From: Paenibacillus glycanilyticus
GTDB taxonomy: Bacteria; Bacillota; Bacilli; Paenibacillales; Paenibacillaceae
Length of the DNA stretch: 64,000 nt
Reading direction: 5' to 3'
Assembly: GCF_030161375.1 (NCBI RefSeq)
Contig: NZ_BSSQ01000010.1
Location: forward strand, 242,755 to 306,754
Shown: positions 1 to 10,363 of the stretch, piece after piece
Layout of the letters: each line of letters begins with the position of its first letter
How positions within the stretch are numbered: the first letter of the stretch is position 1
Made by a program: the position numbers and the translations under genes
Notes under the pieces: model-generated
What the model saw: only the letters and a program-made list of their open reading frames with translations
Database searches by the model: none
Told to the model about the DNA's origin: nothing

Positions 1-193
1 CCGAAAAGCCTGTATAATTATTCTCTTAAAACTATATCGGGAATCTTAAAATATTTCAACAAAAAACTTCATTTATTACGCAAATATCGTATTAAAAAGC
101 CTATCATTCTTATTTTCTGTCGTTAATGGATTATCCGCACAATCTTTTGCACTTTCTGACATAACGTTCGTTATTTGTACGATCTACTCTATT

Positions 194-688
194 CTATGCC
201 TTTCGGCGCTTGAAGGTTTGAAAGGTAAACGCATAGGCATTGCGGTCATCGCTCTCCACCCGCTCGGCATCGACGCGCTCCCATTCGTTGTCGTTAAACG
301 AAGGGAAAAAGGCATCTCCGCCTTCAATGTTCGTATCGACTTCCGTAAGGAGCAGTTTGTCCGCAAATGGAAGAAACTGTGCATAAATATCCGCTCCGCC
401 GATTACCATCAGCTCACCGTTATTTCCGTATTGATTAATTGCTTCCTGCACGGAATGAACAACTTCACAACCGTCTTTGACATAATCCGTTTGTCTGGAA
501 ATGACGACATTTGTCCGGTCTTTAAGCGGCTTTGGCAGCGACTCGAACGTCTTGCGCCCCATCACGACGGTTTTTCCAACCGTATGGCGAGTAAAATAGG
601 CCATCTCCGCAGGAAGCCGCCAAGGCAGCTTATTCCCGATTCCGATCGTGCGGTTGCGGTCCATGGCTGCGATCATTGTAATCGACAT
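194..688 (-). CDS. dfrA: dihydrofolate reductase
   Basis: The 164-residue product matches the usual length of bacterial DHFR, which reduces dihydrofolate to tetrahydrofolate with NADPH. The N-terminus carries the family pattern IAAMDRNRTIG followed by LPWRLP, with the conserved Pro-Trp of the substrate loop. A central VVMGRKTFESLP segment is the NADPH-binding region, and MVIGGADIY is the second nucleotide-binding glycine motif. The gene follows thyA by 18 bp on the same strand, so the two are probably co-transcribed, with DHFR recycling the dihydrofolate that ThyA makes. The ATG is preceded by a GCAGGGAAC ribosome site. About 190 bp downstream to the window edge is AT-rich and shows no gene. 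Confidence 0.97.
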   Translation of the reverse strand: MSITMIAAMDRNRTIGIGNKLPWRLPAEMAYFTRHTVGKTVVMGRKTFESLPKPLKDRTNVVISRQTDYVKDGCEVVHSVQEAINQYGNNGELMVIGGADIYAQFLPFADKLLLTEVDTNIEGGDAFFPSFNDNEWERVDAERVESDDRNAYAFTFQTFKRRKA

Positions 689-706
689 CGTTTGTTCCCT
701 GCTTTC

Positions 707-1669
707 TTATACGGCTACCGGTGCCTTAATTGTAGGATGAGGCTCATAATTCTCAATGGCAATATCTTCAACCTCAATGTCAAAGATCGATTTCGTATCC
801 GGATTAATCTTGAGCGTTGGCAATTCGCGCATCTCTCTTTGCAACTGCAGATCGATCTGGTCCAGATGGTTCAAATAAATATGGGCATCGCCAAGCGTAT
901 GAATGAATTCCCCTACTTCCAGTCCGCACTCTTTCGCGATAAGATGCGTTAACAACGCGTAACTCGCAATATTAAACGGAATGCCGAGGAAAATATCGCC
1001 GCTGCGCTGATACAGCTGGCAGCTGAGCTTACCGTTAATGACATAAAATTGAAACATCGTATGGCATGGCGGCAGTGCCATCGACGGCACATCCTCTGGA
1101 TTCCATGCCGAAACAATTAATCGCCGGGAATCCGGGTTTTTCTTGATCGTCTCGATCATTCCCTTAAGCTGATCAATCGTCTCCCCTTGGGTCGTGCGCC
1201 ATTCGCGCCATTGCTTGCCGTATACATTGCCAAGCTCGCCGTATTTCCCGGCAAAGGCATCATCGGTCAATACAAGATGCGTGAACTTATCCATTTGTTC
1301 CTTGTACAGGGCATTAAATTCCTCGTCCGACTGCGAACGCAAACCAAAGTCAGTCATATCCGGCCCGTCATAATCGGCGCTCTCCACCCATTTCTTAAAT
1401 GCCCATTCATCCCAAATATGATTGTTATGTTTCAGCAGGTATCGAATATTGGTGTCGCCTTTAATAAACCACAGCAATTCGCTGACAATCAGCTTGAAAG
1501 GCACTCTCTTAGTGGTCAACAGCGGAAATCCTTTATTTAAGTCGAACCGCATCTGATAGCCAAATGTCGAGATGGTTCCCGTACCGGTGCGATCCTCTTT
1601 CTTCACGCCATTCGCAAGCACATGCTTCAGCAATTGTAAATATTCGACTTCCGTCGTTTGTACAGTCAC
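707..1669 (-). CDS. thyA: thymidylate synthase
   Basis: The 320-residue product converts dUMP to dTMP using methylenetetrahydrofolate. The catalytic cysteine lies in [12 protein letters not shown], and the phosphate-binding pair of arginines is in the [15 protein letters not shown] region. The protein is longer than the 264-residue E. coli form. The extra length is an insertion around residues 90-145, as in the Lactobacillus casei type. Translation appears to start at GTG, with AAGGAG about 10 bases upstream. dfrA follows closely, which is the normal pairing. Confidence 0.97.
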   Translation of the reverse strand: MTVQTTEVEYLQLLKHVLANGVKKEDRTGTGTISTFGYQMRFDLNKGFPLLTTKRVPFKLIVSELLWFIKGDTNIRYLLKHNNHIWDEWAFKKWVESADYDGPDMTDFGLRSQSDEEFNALYKEQMDKFTHLVLTDDAFAGKYGELGNVYGKQWREWRTTQGETIDQLKGMIETIKKNPDSRRLIVSAWNPEDVPSMALPPCHTMFQFYVINGKLSCQLYQRSGDIFLGIPFNIASYALLTHLIAKECGLEVGEFIHTLGDAHIYLNHLDQIDLQLQREMRELPTLKINPDTKSIFDIEVEDIAIENYEPHPTIKAPVAV

Positions 1670-1744
1670 TTTCTTTCAACTCCTTGATTAACGATCCAAG
1701 CAACATATTCTTTCTATTTTAACATTTTCATGGCCGGTTTGTCT

Positions 1745-2233
1745 TCACGTTTTCGCTGCCTCGTGTTGTCTGTCCCGTTTTCGTTTCATGCGTAATTCAT
1801 GCCGTTCCGGTGCAGTTGCATAGATATGGATTTCTTGTTCGGACTCCGGATAAACTTTGGGCACCATCGTTGGTTTCCCCCGCTCGTTCAACGCCACAAA
1901 TGTGAAAAACGCCGTAACCGTCGTTGTTCGTTCAGCCGTGTACAAGTTCTCGGACTGGACCGTCACGTAAACTTCCATTGAACTATTATGCGTCCAACTG
2001 ACATACGCCTCTACCTCGATAACTTCTCCTACCTTGATGGGGGCTACAAAATCGAGACTGTCCGTAGACGCCGTCACCACCTGCATTCGGGCATGACGCA
2101 TCGCGGCAATCGCTGCCGCCTTGTCCATATATTCCATTAGCTTGCCGCCAAACATCGTATCATGATGGTTCGTATCCAGCGGAAAAATGATCTGCGTCAT
2201 GACCGTTCTGGATGCACTCGCCGGCTTTTCCAT
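1745..2233 (-). CDS. acyl-CoA thioesterase, hotdog fold (YkhA/YciA type)
   Basis: The 162-residue protein has the single-hotdog layout of the YciA/YkhA acyl-CoA thioesterases, which hydrolyse acyl-CoA to free acid and CoA. The active-site helix is visible as NHHDTMFGGKLMEYMD near residues 22-37. The SLDFVAPIKVGEVIEVEAYV strand region follows. The C-terminal tail is basic and probably disordered. The start has AAGGAGCG at good spacing. A terminator lies between it and pdhD, so it probably has its own promoter. The physiological substrate cannot be read from the sequence. Confidence 0.88.
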   Translation of the reverse strand: MEKPASASRTVMTQIIFPLDTNHHDTMFGGKLMEYMDKAAAIAAMRHARMQVVTASTDSLDFVAPIKVGEVIEVEAYVSWTHNSSMEVYVTVQSENLYTAERTTTVTAFFTFVALNERGKPTMVPKVYPESEQEIHIYATAPERHELRMKRKRDRQHEAAKT

Positions 2234-2274
2234 AAGCTTTCGCTCCTTAGGTTATGTACATGTATAATATGCAA

Positions 2275-2313
2275 AAAGAGGCCCGCATGCTGTTCAAGCT
2301 GCGGGACCTCTTT
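2275..2313 (-). terminator. terminator of the pdhABCD operon
   Basis: AAAGAGG at 2275 pairs with CCTCTTT at 2307, with an inner CCGCA/TGCGG stem. On the minus strand the hairpin runs into a T-tract. It sits about 20 bp past the pdhD stop and separates pdh from the thioesterase gene. Confidence 0.8.
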
Positions 2314-2335
2314 CACTAAATCTCAAATAACTATA

Positions 2336-3751
2336 TTACTTCGCAACCGTGTGGATCGGATGACCAAGCGCTACTTCAGCAGCGTCAAGTACGATCTCGC
2401 CAAGCGTTGGATGCGCATGGATTGTCAGTGCGATATCTTCGAGCGTAGCGCCCATTTCGATTGCCAGAGCAAGCTCGGCAATCATGTTGGAAGCTTCAAG
2501 ACCGATGATTTGAGCGCCCAGAACAAGACCAGTATCCGCATCGGACACAAGCTTCACGAAGCCTTCAGTCGCGTTAAGCGACATTGCGCGGCCATTGATC
2601 GCAAATGGGAATTTGCCCACTTTTGTTTTGTAGCCTTTGTCTTTTGCTTCTTTCTCGGACAGGCCAACTGCGGCACATTCCGGATCGGAGAAGCAAACGG
2701 CAGGAACGCATTTGTAATCGATGACGCTAGGCAGACCGGAGATTGCTTCTGCTGCAACGCGGCCTTCGTACATTGCTTTGTGAGCAAGCGCAGGACCAGC
2801 GATAATGTCGCCGATTGCATAGATATGCGGGTTGCTAGTACGGCATTGTGCGTCAACTTCAACCAGACCGCGCTCGCCAACTTTAACGTTAGCCAGTTCA
2901 AGACCAAGGTCTCCGTCTGTGTTAGGACGACGTCCAACTGTTACAAGCAGGTAGTCCGCAGTTACTTTCTCTTCTTTGTCGCCAACTTTGTAAGTCAGTG
3001 TAACGTCTTTATCCGTTTGCTCAGCGCCTTGAGCCATTGCGCCAGTAACGATATCCACGTTAGTGCCTTTAAGTTTCTTGGCAACGATCGAACCCATATC
3101 TTTATCGAAGCCTGGCAGAATAGCGTCGCCGCCTTCGATGATTGTTACTTTTGTACCGAATTTCGAGTACATTTGGCCAAGCTCGATACCGATGTAGCCA
3201 CCGCCGATAACGATGATGCTTTTCGGAATTTCAGGCAAGGACAACGCGCCAGTCGACGATACGATACGGCCGCTGAACGGGAATGCTTTCAGCTCGATTG
3301 GACGGGAACCAGTTGCGATAATGCAGTTTTTGAAACGGTAGCGCGGTGCTTCTTGATCGTTGAAGACACGTGCTTCGTTCTCGTTGATGAACATAACTTC
3401 GCCGTTAAAATATTGCACTTTGTTCGCTTTCAGAAGCGATGCAACGCCGCCGGTCAGTTTCTTAACGATACCGTTTTTGAACTCTTGCACTTTGTTCCAT
3501 TCCACTTTCACGTCGCCGGCAGTGATGCCAAACGCCGAAGCATGGCTGATGGATTCATATTGGTGCGATGCAGAGATCAGAGCTTTCGAAGGGATACAAC
3601 CAACGTTTAAGCAAACGCCGCCTACATTTTCCTTCTCCACTACAAGAACGCTTTGACCAAGCTGCGCTGCGCGGATTGCCGCAACATAACCGCCAGGACC
3701 AGCACCGATGACTAGAGTATCAATATCTAAAGACGGATCTCCTACTACCAT
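2336..3751 (-). CDS. pdhD: dihydrolipoyl dehydrogenase, E3 of pyruvate dehydrogenase
   Basis: The 471-residue flavoprotein reoxidises dihydrolipoamide on E2 and passes electrons to NAD+. An FAD-binding GAGPGGYVAAIRAA motif lies near residue 16. The redox-active disulfide is in GGVCLNVGCIPSKAL. The NAD-binding GGGYIGIELG lies near residue 184, and the dimer-interface base HAHPTLGE near the C-terminus. It starts 5 bp after the pdhC stop with a GGAGGTG site inside the end of pdhC, so the two are translationally linked. The last gene of the complex matches the B. subtilis order pdhABCD. Confidence 0.98.
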   Translation of the reverse strand: MVVGDPSLDIDTLVIGAGPGGYVAAIRAAQLGQSVLVVEKENVGGVCLNVGCIPSKALISASHQYESISHASAFGITAGDVKVEWNKVQEFKNGIVKKLTGGVASLLKANKVQYFNGEVMFINENEARVFNDQEAPRYRFKNCIIATGSRPIELKAFPFSGRIVSSTGALSLPEIPKSIIVIGGGYIGIELGQMYSKFGTKVTIIEGGDAILPGFDKDMGSIVAKKLKGTNVDIVTGAMAQGAEQTDKDVTLTYKVGDKEEKVTADYLLVTVGRRPNTDGDLGLELANVKVGERGLVEVDAQCRTSNPHIYAIGDIIAGPALAHKAMYEGRVAAEAISGLPSVIDYKCVPAVCFSDPECAAVGLSEKEAKDKGYKTKVGKFPFAINGRAMSLNATEGFVKLVSDADTGLVLGAQIIGLEASNMIAELALAIEMGATLEDIALTIHAHPTLGEIVLDAAEVALGHPIHTVAK

Positions 3752-3756
3752 TGTAG

Positions 3757-5043
3757 TTACACCTCCATGATGAATAATTCTGGTTGACCCAGAAGTTGTT
3801 TAATGTAGTTCATAAAGTTTTGAGCCGTTGCGCCGTCGATGAGACGGTGGTCGAAGCTCAGCGACAGTGCCATTACAGGTGCTGCCACGATTTCGCCGTT
3901 GCGTACAACCGGTTTCTCGGAGATACGGCCAGTACCCAGAATCGCAACTTCAGGGAAGTTGATTACCGGAGTAAAGAACATACCGCCAGCGGAACCGATG
4001 TTGGAAATTGTAATTGTGCTGCCTTTAAGCTCGGCAGCGGACAATTTGCCTTCGCGGCCTTTAACAGCCAGGTCACGGATTTTGTCGGCAACCATGAAAA
4101 TATTTTTACGGTCAGCGTCTTCGATAACAGGAACGATCAGGCCGTTGTCCGTATCTGTCGCGATACCGATGTTGTAGAACTTCTTGTATACGATCTCTTG
4201 GCTAGCTTCATCCAGCGTAGCGTTCATGATCGGGAATTGACGGCATGCTGCAACCAGCGCCTTCACGATGAATGGCAGGTAAGTCAGCTTGGAACCTTTT
4301 TTCTCTGCATAAGGTTTGTATTTCGCGCGCAGAGCAACCAGTTCAGTTACGTCAACTTCGTCCATGATTGTAACGTGAGGAGCCGTGTATACCGATTTAA
4401 CCATCGCGTTAGCGATTGCTTTGCGGATACCTTTGAACGGTACGCGCTCTTCTGGACGGTAAGCATCCGTAGCCGCTGCCGGTTTAGCTGCTGGCGCTGC
4501 TTCTGCCGCTGCAGGAGCTGCCGCTTCAGTTGCTGGTGCTGCTGCCGCTGGAGCTGCACCGCCGCTTGTTACATCTTCGCGAGTAATGCGGCCGTTTTTG
4601 CCAGTGCCGGTTACCGTAGTCAGGTCAACGCCTTGCTCACGGGCAAATTTACGAACGCTAGGCGTAGCCAGTACTTGGCCGCCAGTTGCTTTTGGTGCTT
4701 CAGCTGGAGCTGCAGGAGCTGCCGCTGGTGCCGCAGCAGGTGCTGCCGGAGCCGCTGCCGCTGGCGCTTCAGTTGCAGGAGTATCTTGCTCAGGAATATC
4801 GCCTTCCGCGTCAATGATCGCCACAACTTCGCCAACATGGCATACTTGGCCGTCCTTCATGCGTACTTCAAGTACAGTACCGTTAACCGGGCAAGGCACT
4901 TCTACAACAGCCTTATCGTTTTGTACTTCCATGATGATATCGTCATCCGTTACTTTGTCGCCGGCTTTAATGTGCACTTTTACGATTTCGCCTTCGTGCA
5001 AGCCTTCGCCAAGCTCCGGAAATTTGTATTCAAATTTCGCCAC
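3757..5043 (-). CDS. pdhC: dihydrolipoyl acetyltransferase, E2 of pyruvate dehydrogenase
   Basis: The roughly 428-residue E2 forms the core of the complex and transfers acetyl groups to CoA. One N-terminal lipoyl domain is present, with the lipoylated lysine in [12 protein letters not shown] near residue 43. A long Ala/Pro-rich linker follows, then the E1/E3-binding domain ([14 protein letters not shown] to GRITREDV), a second Ala/Pro linker, and the catalytic domain ending with the HRLIDG motif that carries the active-site histidine. The frame is open upstream, but GTG at 5043 is the likely start because AAGGAGG sits 8 bases before it and the lipoyl domain begins there. A hairpin-rich 168-bp gap separates it from pdhB. 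Confidence 0.97.
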   Translation of the reverse strand: MAKFEYKFPELGEGLHEGEIVKVHIKAGDKVTDDDIIMEVQNDKAVVEVPCPVNGTVLEVRMKDGQVCHVGEVVAIIDAEGDIPEQDTPATEAPAAAAPAAPAAAPAAAPAAPAEAPKATGGQVLATPSVRKFAREQGVDLTTVTGTGKNGRITREDVTSGGAAPAAAAPATEAAAPAAAEAAPAAKPAAATDAYRPEERVPFKGIRKAIANAMVKSVYTAPHVTIMDEVDVTELVALRAKYKPYAEKKGSKLTYLPFIVKALVAACRQFPIMNATLDEASQEIVYKKFYNIGIATDTDNGLIVPVIEDADRKNIFMVADKIRDLAVKGREGKLSAAELKGSTITISNIGSAGGMFFTPVINFPEVAILGTGRISEKPVVRNGEIVAAPVMALSLSFDHRLIDGATAQNFMNYIKQLLGQPELFIMEV

Positions 5044-5100
5044 TTGAGTATCCTCCTTAAAAGAATTAACGCGTTCTTTGCGGTGATTCTTACTTCGCAA

Positions 5101-5181
5101 GCATGTGCTTGAACAATCACTACTTAAGCATGCGCATAATCAATGCCGTCTAATGACGGCTTTGCCCGCTGTTAAGCGGGC
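5101..5181 (-). promoter_or_regulatory. three stem-loops between pdhB and pdhC
   Basis: Within the pdhB-pdhC gap are GCCCGCT/AGCGGGC (5164-5181, 4-base loop), GCCGTC/GACGGC (5145-5160) and a longer imperfect GCATG..CATGC hairpin (about 5101-5132). None has a clean T-tract, so they are more likely processing or stability elements, or partial attenuators, than a full stop. A promoter for pdhC alone cannot be excluded. Confidence 0.5.
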
Positions 5182-5211
5182 AATGTATATCGAGCATCCG
5201 GGAAGGATGAA

Positions 5212-6189
5212 TTAGAAAGTCAGAACTTTATTAACCGCATCTACGATACGAGCCGGTGTTGGCAGCCATGTATCTTCGATTTGCGCGAACGGATACACCG
5301 TATCCGGACCAGCAACGCGAAGTACTGGAGCTTCCAGGTGCAAGATCGCTTTTTCGTTGATTTGGGCAATAACTTCTGCGGCTACGCCGGAAGTTTTTTG
5401 CGCTTCTTGAACAACGATTGCGCGGTTTGTTTTTTTGATCGAAGCAACGATTGTGTCGATATCGAGCGGTACCAGGGAGCGAAGGTCGATAACCTCGGCT
5501 TTGATTCCGTTCTTCTCAAGCTCGTCCGCCGCTTTCACAGCTGTGTGAACCATCATGCCGTAAGCGATGATCGTCACGTCGGAACCTTCGCGAACAACGT
5601 TTGCTTTGCCGATCTCAACCGTGTACTCGCCTTCCGGCACTTCTGCGCGGAACGCACGGTACAGGTTAAGGTGTTCCATGAAGAATACAGGGTCATTGTC
5701 GCGGATTGCAGCGATCATCAGACCTTTTGCATCGTAAGGATTGGATGGAATGACAACTTTGATACCAGGTGTTTGAACAGCCAGGCCTTCCAGGGAATCC
5801 GTGTGAAGCTCAGCTGCTTTAACGCCGCCGCCAAATGGCGTACGGAATACGATTGGCGAGTTGTAGCGGCCGCCGGAACGGTAACGCATACGAGCTGCTT
5901 GGATGAACATTTGGTCCATCGCTTCATAAATGAAACCTACGAACTGAATTTCGGCAACCGGGCGGAAGCCTTGAATACCCATACCTACAGCCAGACCGCC
6001 GATTGCGGACTCGGCAAGAGGCGTATCGAATACGCGCTCCTCGCCGAATTCTTCTTGCAAACCTTCTGTTACGCGGAATACACCGCCGACTTTACCAACG
6101 TCCTCACCGAAGATAAGTACGTTCTCATCACGTTTAAGCTCCACACGCATAGCGTCGCGGATTGCTTCCAACATATTCATTTGAGCCAT
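5212..6189 (-). CDS. pdhB: pyruvate dehydrogenase E1 component, beta subunit
   Basis: The 325-residue subunit pairs with PdhA to decarboxylate pyruvate on thiamine diphosphate. The transketolase-like pyrimidine-binding domain is N-terminal ([17 protein letters not shown], then [16 protein letters not shown]). The C-terminal transketolase domain begins around residue 195. The frame extends upstream, but the ATG at 6189 ([10 protein letters not shown]) has AAGGAGG before it and fits the family. It lies 58 bp after pdhA. Confidence 0.98.
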   Translation of the reverse strand: MAQMNMLEAIRDAMRVELKRDENVLIFGEDVGKVGGVFRVTEGLQEEFGEERVFDTPLAESAIGGLAVGMGIQGFRPVAEIQFVGFIYEAMDQMFIQAARMRYRSGGRYNSPIVFRTPFGGGVKAAELHTDSLEGLAVQTPGIKVVIPSNPYDAKGLMIAAIRDNDPVFFMEHLNLYRAFRAEVPEGEYTVEIGKANVVREGSDVTIIAYGMMVHTAVKAADELEKNGIKAEVIDLRSLVPLDIDTIVASIKKTNRAIVVQEAQKTSGVAAEVIAQINEKAILHLEAPVLRVAGPDTVYPFAQIEDTWLPTPARIVDAVNKVLTF

Positions 6190-6247
6190 GATCGTCAGAT
6201 CCTCCTTCATTTTTGCTCGTGCAAAATCCCATCGTCAGGCAAAAGTA

Positions 6248-7336
<1,089 letters not shown>

Positions 7337-7598
7337 TCACCTCGATCATTAATATTTGAAAATCGGAGCTCTCTGTTATAGAATCATAATACACCTGTTT
7401 ACCGAAGATGGTCAAAGAAAAAAACAAAAAAACCGTTGTTTTTTCGCTAATCTGGCCAATTTAACTGATGAATTGTATGTGTAACAGATTCGAATTTTCT
7501 GTATAACAGCATAATACAATCAGGGTGAACGGGCAGATTCACATTACCTTACTATTGTTTACCCACATGCCAACCATTCCATTCAGGGGGATTCACAT

Positions 7599-8336
7599 AT
7601 GACCGATGAACGATATTTAAAGCGAACCGTAGTTAAAGAAATTGTAAAAAGCAGCTACTTGCCTGAAGGCGAGCGCAATCTGCGCATCTATCTGCCGCCG
7701 GGCTATAACGAAGTGTTAAGCTATCCGGTTGTATACTGCCAGGACGGCGAAGATTTCTTTAACTTTGGCCGAATCGCTACAACCGCACACCGTCTGATCC
7801 TCGACGAAGGCGTCGAGCCCTTTATTATTGTTGGCGTTGACGTCAACAAAACCTACCGAACGGCGGAATATTCGCCTGATGGTGACCGGCATGAAGCCTA
7901 CATTCGTTTCTTTGGCCAAGAGCTTATCCCTTTTATTGAAGACAAATATCCGGTCCGCAATAGGCCGGAGCAGCGCTTGCTTGCCGGCGACTCCTTGGGA
8001 GGCACCGTCTCCTTCCATCTTGCCGTAACCTATCCGCAATTGTTCACGCGTATTTTGTCGTTGTCCGGTGCCTATTATGACCGTTCGCGCGAAATTATGG
8101 AAGCTCAAAAGGACCTATCTTGGCTAGAAATCTATATGATTGCCGGATTCCAGGAAACGGCTTACGACACCGGCCATGGCGTATTCGATTTTCTCGACAT
8201 TAACCGGACTGCCCGTTCTCTTCTGGAAGAGCGTGGTGCAAAAGTCACGTACGCCGAGAAAGACGGCGGCCATCAATGGGGCTTCTGGCAGCTTGAAATA
8301 CCGGCTGGCCTGATGCATTTTATCGAAATAGAATAA
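7599..8336 (+). CDS. alpha/beta-hydrolase esterase (esterase D / enterochelin esterase-like)
   Basis: The 245-residue cytoplasmic protein has the layout of the putative-esterase family that includes esterase D and siderophore esterases. The oxyanion-region strand YPVVYCQDGEDFF comes early. The nucleophile elbow is GDSLGG near residue 131, and the likely catalytic histidine is in DGGHQWGFW near residue 227. There is no signal peptide. It stands alone between divergent pdhA and the convergent phosphatase gene, so context gives no substrate. The ATG follows a CAGGGGGATTCACAT ribosome site. Confidence 0.82.
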   Translation: MTDERYLKRTVVKEIVKSSYLPEGERNLRIYLPPGYNEVLSYPVVYCQDGEDFFNFGRIATTAHRLILDEGVEPFIIVGVDVNKTYRTAEYSPDGDRHEAYIRFFGQELIPFIEDKYPVRNRPEQRLLAGDSLGGTVSFHLAVTYPQLFTRILSLSGAYYDRSREIMEAQKDLSWLEIYMIAGFQETAYDTGHGVFDFLDINRTARSLLEERGAKVTYAEKDGGHQWGFWQLEIPAGLMHFIEIE

Positions 8337-8342
8337 TGCAAC

Positions 8343-8391
8343 AAAAAAAGTCCTTCCCGATTTGCCATTAGGCAAGGGAAGGACTTTTTTT
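8343..8391. terminator. bidirectional terminator between the esterase and LMW phosphatase genes
   Basis: A 16-bp inverted repeat (AAAAAAAGTCCTTCCC at 8343 and its complement ending at 8391) gives a strong stem flanked by an A-tract and a T-tract. It can end transcription from both convergent genes. It overlaps the stop codon of the phosphatase gene. Confidence 0.88.
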
Positions 8392-8863
8392 ACTTAATAT
8401 CGCTAACGATTTGATCGAGAAGCTTTTCGCAGCCCTCGGTTACCAATTCATACACATAGTCGAAGTTACCCGTATAATAAGGGTCAGGTACATCATCTTC
8501 GGGCACAGCGGGAAGCATGTCCATAAATTTGAAAATTTTCGCCGAATGGGCTGCCTCTCCGATGATCCGTCTTACATCGGCTTCGTTTTTCGAATCCATG
8601 CAGACAATATAATCGAACGACTGGTCATTTGACGTGAATTGTCTTGCCTTCATCCCGGCATAGGCGATGCCATGAAGATCAAGCTGCTTGCGGGTACCTT
8701 CATGCGGCGGTTTGCCGATATGCCAATCTCCGGTCCCGGCAGAATCGATTTCAACGACTTCAGCGAGTCCTCTCTTCTCTACCTGATTGCGAAACACGGC
8801 TTCCGCCATCGGCGAGCGGCAAATGTTGCCAAGACAAACAAACAATACGCGAGCTTTTCTCAT
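8390..8863 (-). CDS. low-molecular-weight protein tyrosine phosphatase
   Basis: The 157-residue enzyme has the LMW-PTP signature CLGNICRS at residues 10-17 (C-x5-R loop) right after an LFV strand. The catalytic acid is in VPDPYYTG near residue 125. It would dephosphorylate phosphotyrosine or phosphoarginine proteins. The start at 8863 is favoured because MRKARVLFVCLGN is the family N-terminus and AAGGAAGG lies upstream. Its ATG overlaps the upstream stop as ATGA, so it is translationally coupled to the TRIC-type channel gene. Confidence 0.95.
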   Translation of the reverse strand: MRKARVLFVCLGNICRSPMAEAVFRNQVEKRGLAEVVEIDSAGTGDWHIGKPPHEGTRKQLDLHGIAYAGMKARQFTSNDQSFDYIVCMDSKNEADVRRIIGEAAHSAKIFKFMDMLPAVPEDDVPDPYYTGNFDYVYELVTEGCEKLLDQIVSDIK

Positions 8864-9483
8864 AAGATACGTCCTTCCTTCTGTCTGAGCGACCGCCGCG
8901 GCAGTCTCCATTTGTAATAAACCGATAACATGCGGAACACGATTACAATAACGAACAGGATCAAAAGCTCAAATGTGGTATGGAACCAGCCTTCACCTAC
9001 AGCTAGGCCTGCGAGCATCGCCCATACCGCATAGATTTCATCCTTGAGCACGAGCGGCTTCCTTCCGGCGAGCACGTCTCGAATAATACCGCCCCCAATA
9101 CCGGTTAACATAGCGGCAACAAGCACGGCGCTAATCGGATGATTCATTTCGGTTGCATATAAAGCCCCTTGAATCGCAAATGCGGACAAACCAATCGCAT
9201 CAAAGAAGGATTCGCTTTTTTTCCACTTGTTAATCCAGGATACAGGCAGCAAAAACGCAATCGTCATCGCAATAACCGCAATCTCAAGCAGGTTCCCCTG
9301 GTTCCATAACGTCGTAACCGGCCGGCCGATCAATAGATTCCGGATTACCCCGCCCCCAAACGCGGTCACAAGGCCAAGTACAAATACGCCGAGAATATCG
9401 TATTCTTCTTCCATAGCTACGATCGCGCCGCTGACTGCAAAAGCAACCGTTCCGATAATGCTGAAAACGCCAAAGATGTCCAA
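8860..9483 (-). CDS. trimeric intracellular cation (TRIC) channel family membrane protein
   Basis: The roughly 207-residue integral membrane protein has about seven hydrophobic segments arranged as two similar halves. Each half has a glycine-rich kink: FGGGVIRNLLIG, and GIGGGIIRDVLAGR with KPLVLKDEIYA. This is the UPF0126/YicG family, of which prokaryotic TRIC channels are members. The frame is open to 9519, but TTG at 9483 (DIFGVFSIIGTVAFA) is the probable start because GGAGGAG sits 8 bases before it. It is coupled to the downstream phosphatase by ATGA. Confidence 0.88.
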   Translation of the reverse strand: MDIFGVFSIIGTVAFAVSGAIVAMEEEYDILGVFVLGLVTAFGGGVIRNLLIGRPVTTLWNQGNLLEIAVIAMTIAFLLPVSWINKWKKSESFFDAIGLSAFAIQGALYATEMNHPISAVLVAAMLTGIGGGIIRDVLAGRKPLVLKDEIYAVWAMLAGLAVGEGWFHTTFELLILFVIVIVFRMLSVYYKWRLPRRSLRQKEGRIL

Positions 9484-9700
9484 CTCCCAAACTCCTCCGC
9501 ATCCAATATAACCGCACATTCGCGTAAATTCCGCAACGCCTGTCGGTATGTCCTACATCATTTTAGCCGCGCAGACCCGGTTTGACAATCGCTACTTTTG
9601 CCACTTCTTCTTTCTTTTTTCTTTAAGACCTAGTTTTAGACCTCACATTCGAATTATACTGACTTCAGCAACGTTTCTAAGAACGAAAGGAAGAGAAAAC

Positions 9701-10342
9701 ATGAACAACCGGATCATCATTTGTACAGGCGGACGTTTGGGGGACTGGATTCACTCTTGCATTAGCCCCGGCGATCGGTTAATCGGCGCTGACCGCGGTG
9801 CATTGTTCCTTGTTCAGCAAGGGTACAAACCCGATCTCGCGCTTGGCGATTTTGATTCCGTTACGTCTGATGAACTAGCGCTTATACAGGCGAACAGCGG
9901 GGAGACGATTACCTATGATCCGATTGATAAGGATTATACGGATACGGAACTTGCCTTCCGCTATGCGTTAGATAAAAACCCCGCTGAGATCAGAATGCTT
10001 GGCGCATTGGGAACCCGGTTCGATCACTCGCTTGCGAATGTGCATTTACTTAAACTCGCATTGGAGAAAGGGATCCCCGCTTCGATCACCGATGCGCATA
10101 ACACGATCTCGCTTGCCGAAGAAGGCGTCACCAGCTTACAGCATAACGATTACAGTCATGTCTCTTTGCTACCGCTCTCCGAAGAGGTAACCGGAATTAC
10201 GCTTCGCGGATTCGCTTATCCGCTTCATGAAGCGACGCTGCGGATCGGTCAATCCCTTGGCATTAGCAATATTCTTGCAGAACCAGTAGGCACCATTACC
10301 GTCCGCACGGGTACGCTTCTTGTGATCCAGAGCAAAGATTAA
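9701..10342 (+). CDS. thiN: thiamine pyrophosphokinase
   Basis: The 213-residue enzyme transfers pyrophosphate from ATP to thiamine. The catalytic-domain motifs are present: IGADRGALFL near residue 28, LALGDFDSV near residue 46, and DKDYTDTELAF near residue 75. A C-terminal beta-rich thiamine-binding half ends in SNILAEPVGTITVRTGTLLVI. The ATG at 9701 has GAAAGGAAGAG upstream. The longer open frame begins in a poorly conserved leader. No TPP-riboswitch motif is visible upstream. Confidence 0.93.
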   Translation: MNNRIIICTGGRLGDWIHSCISPGDRLIGADRGALFLVQQGYKPDLALGDFDSVTSDELALIQANSGETITYDPIDKDYTDTELAFRYALDKNPAEIRMLGALGTRFDHSLANVHLLKLALEKGIPASITDAHNTISLAEEGVTSLQHNDYSHVSLLPLSEEVTGITLRGFAYPLHEATLRIGQSLGISNILAEPVGTITVRTGTLLVIQSKD

Positions 10343-10363
10343 CAAACTGCGGGACGAAGCCCC

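Noticed and set aside
2162..3610. A 482-codon open frame on the plus strand opposite pdhD
   Set aside because: It has a low-complexity composition with many Cys, Phe and His and no known motifs. The minus-strand pdhD is certain.
3784..5112. A 442-codon open frame on the plus strand opposite pdhC
   Set aside because: It mirrors the Ala/Pro-rich pdhC codons, is rich in Cys, Arg and Ser, shows no domain, and has no ribosome site. It is a shadow of the real gene.
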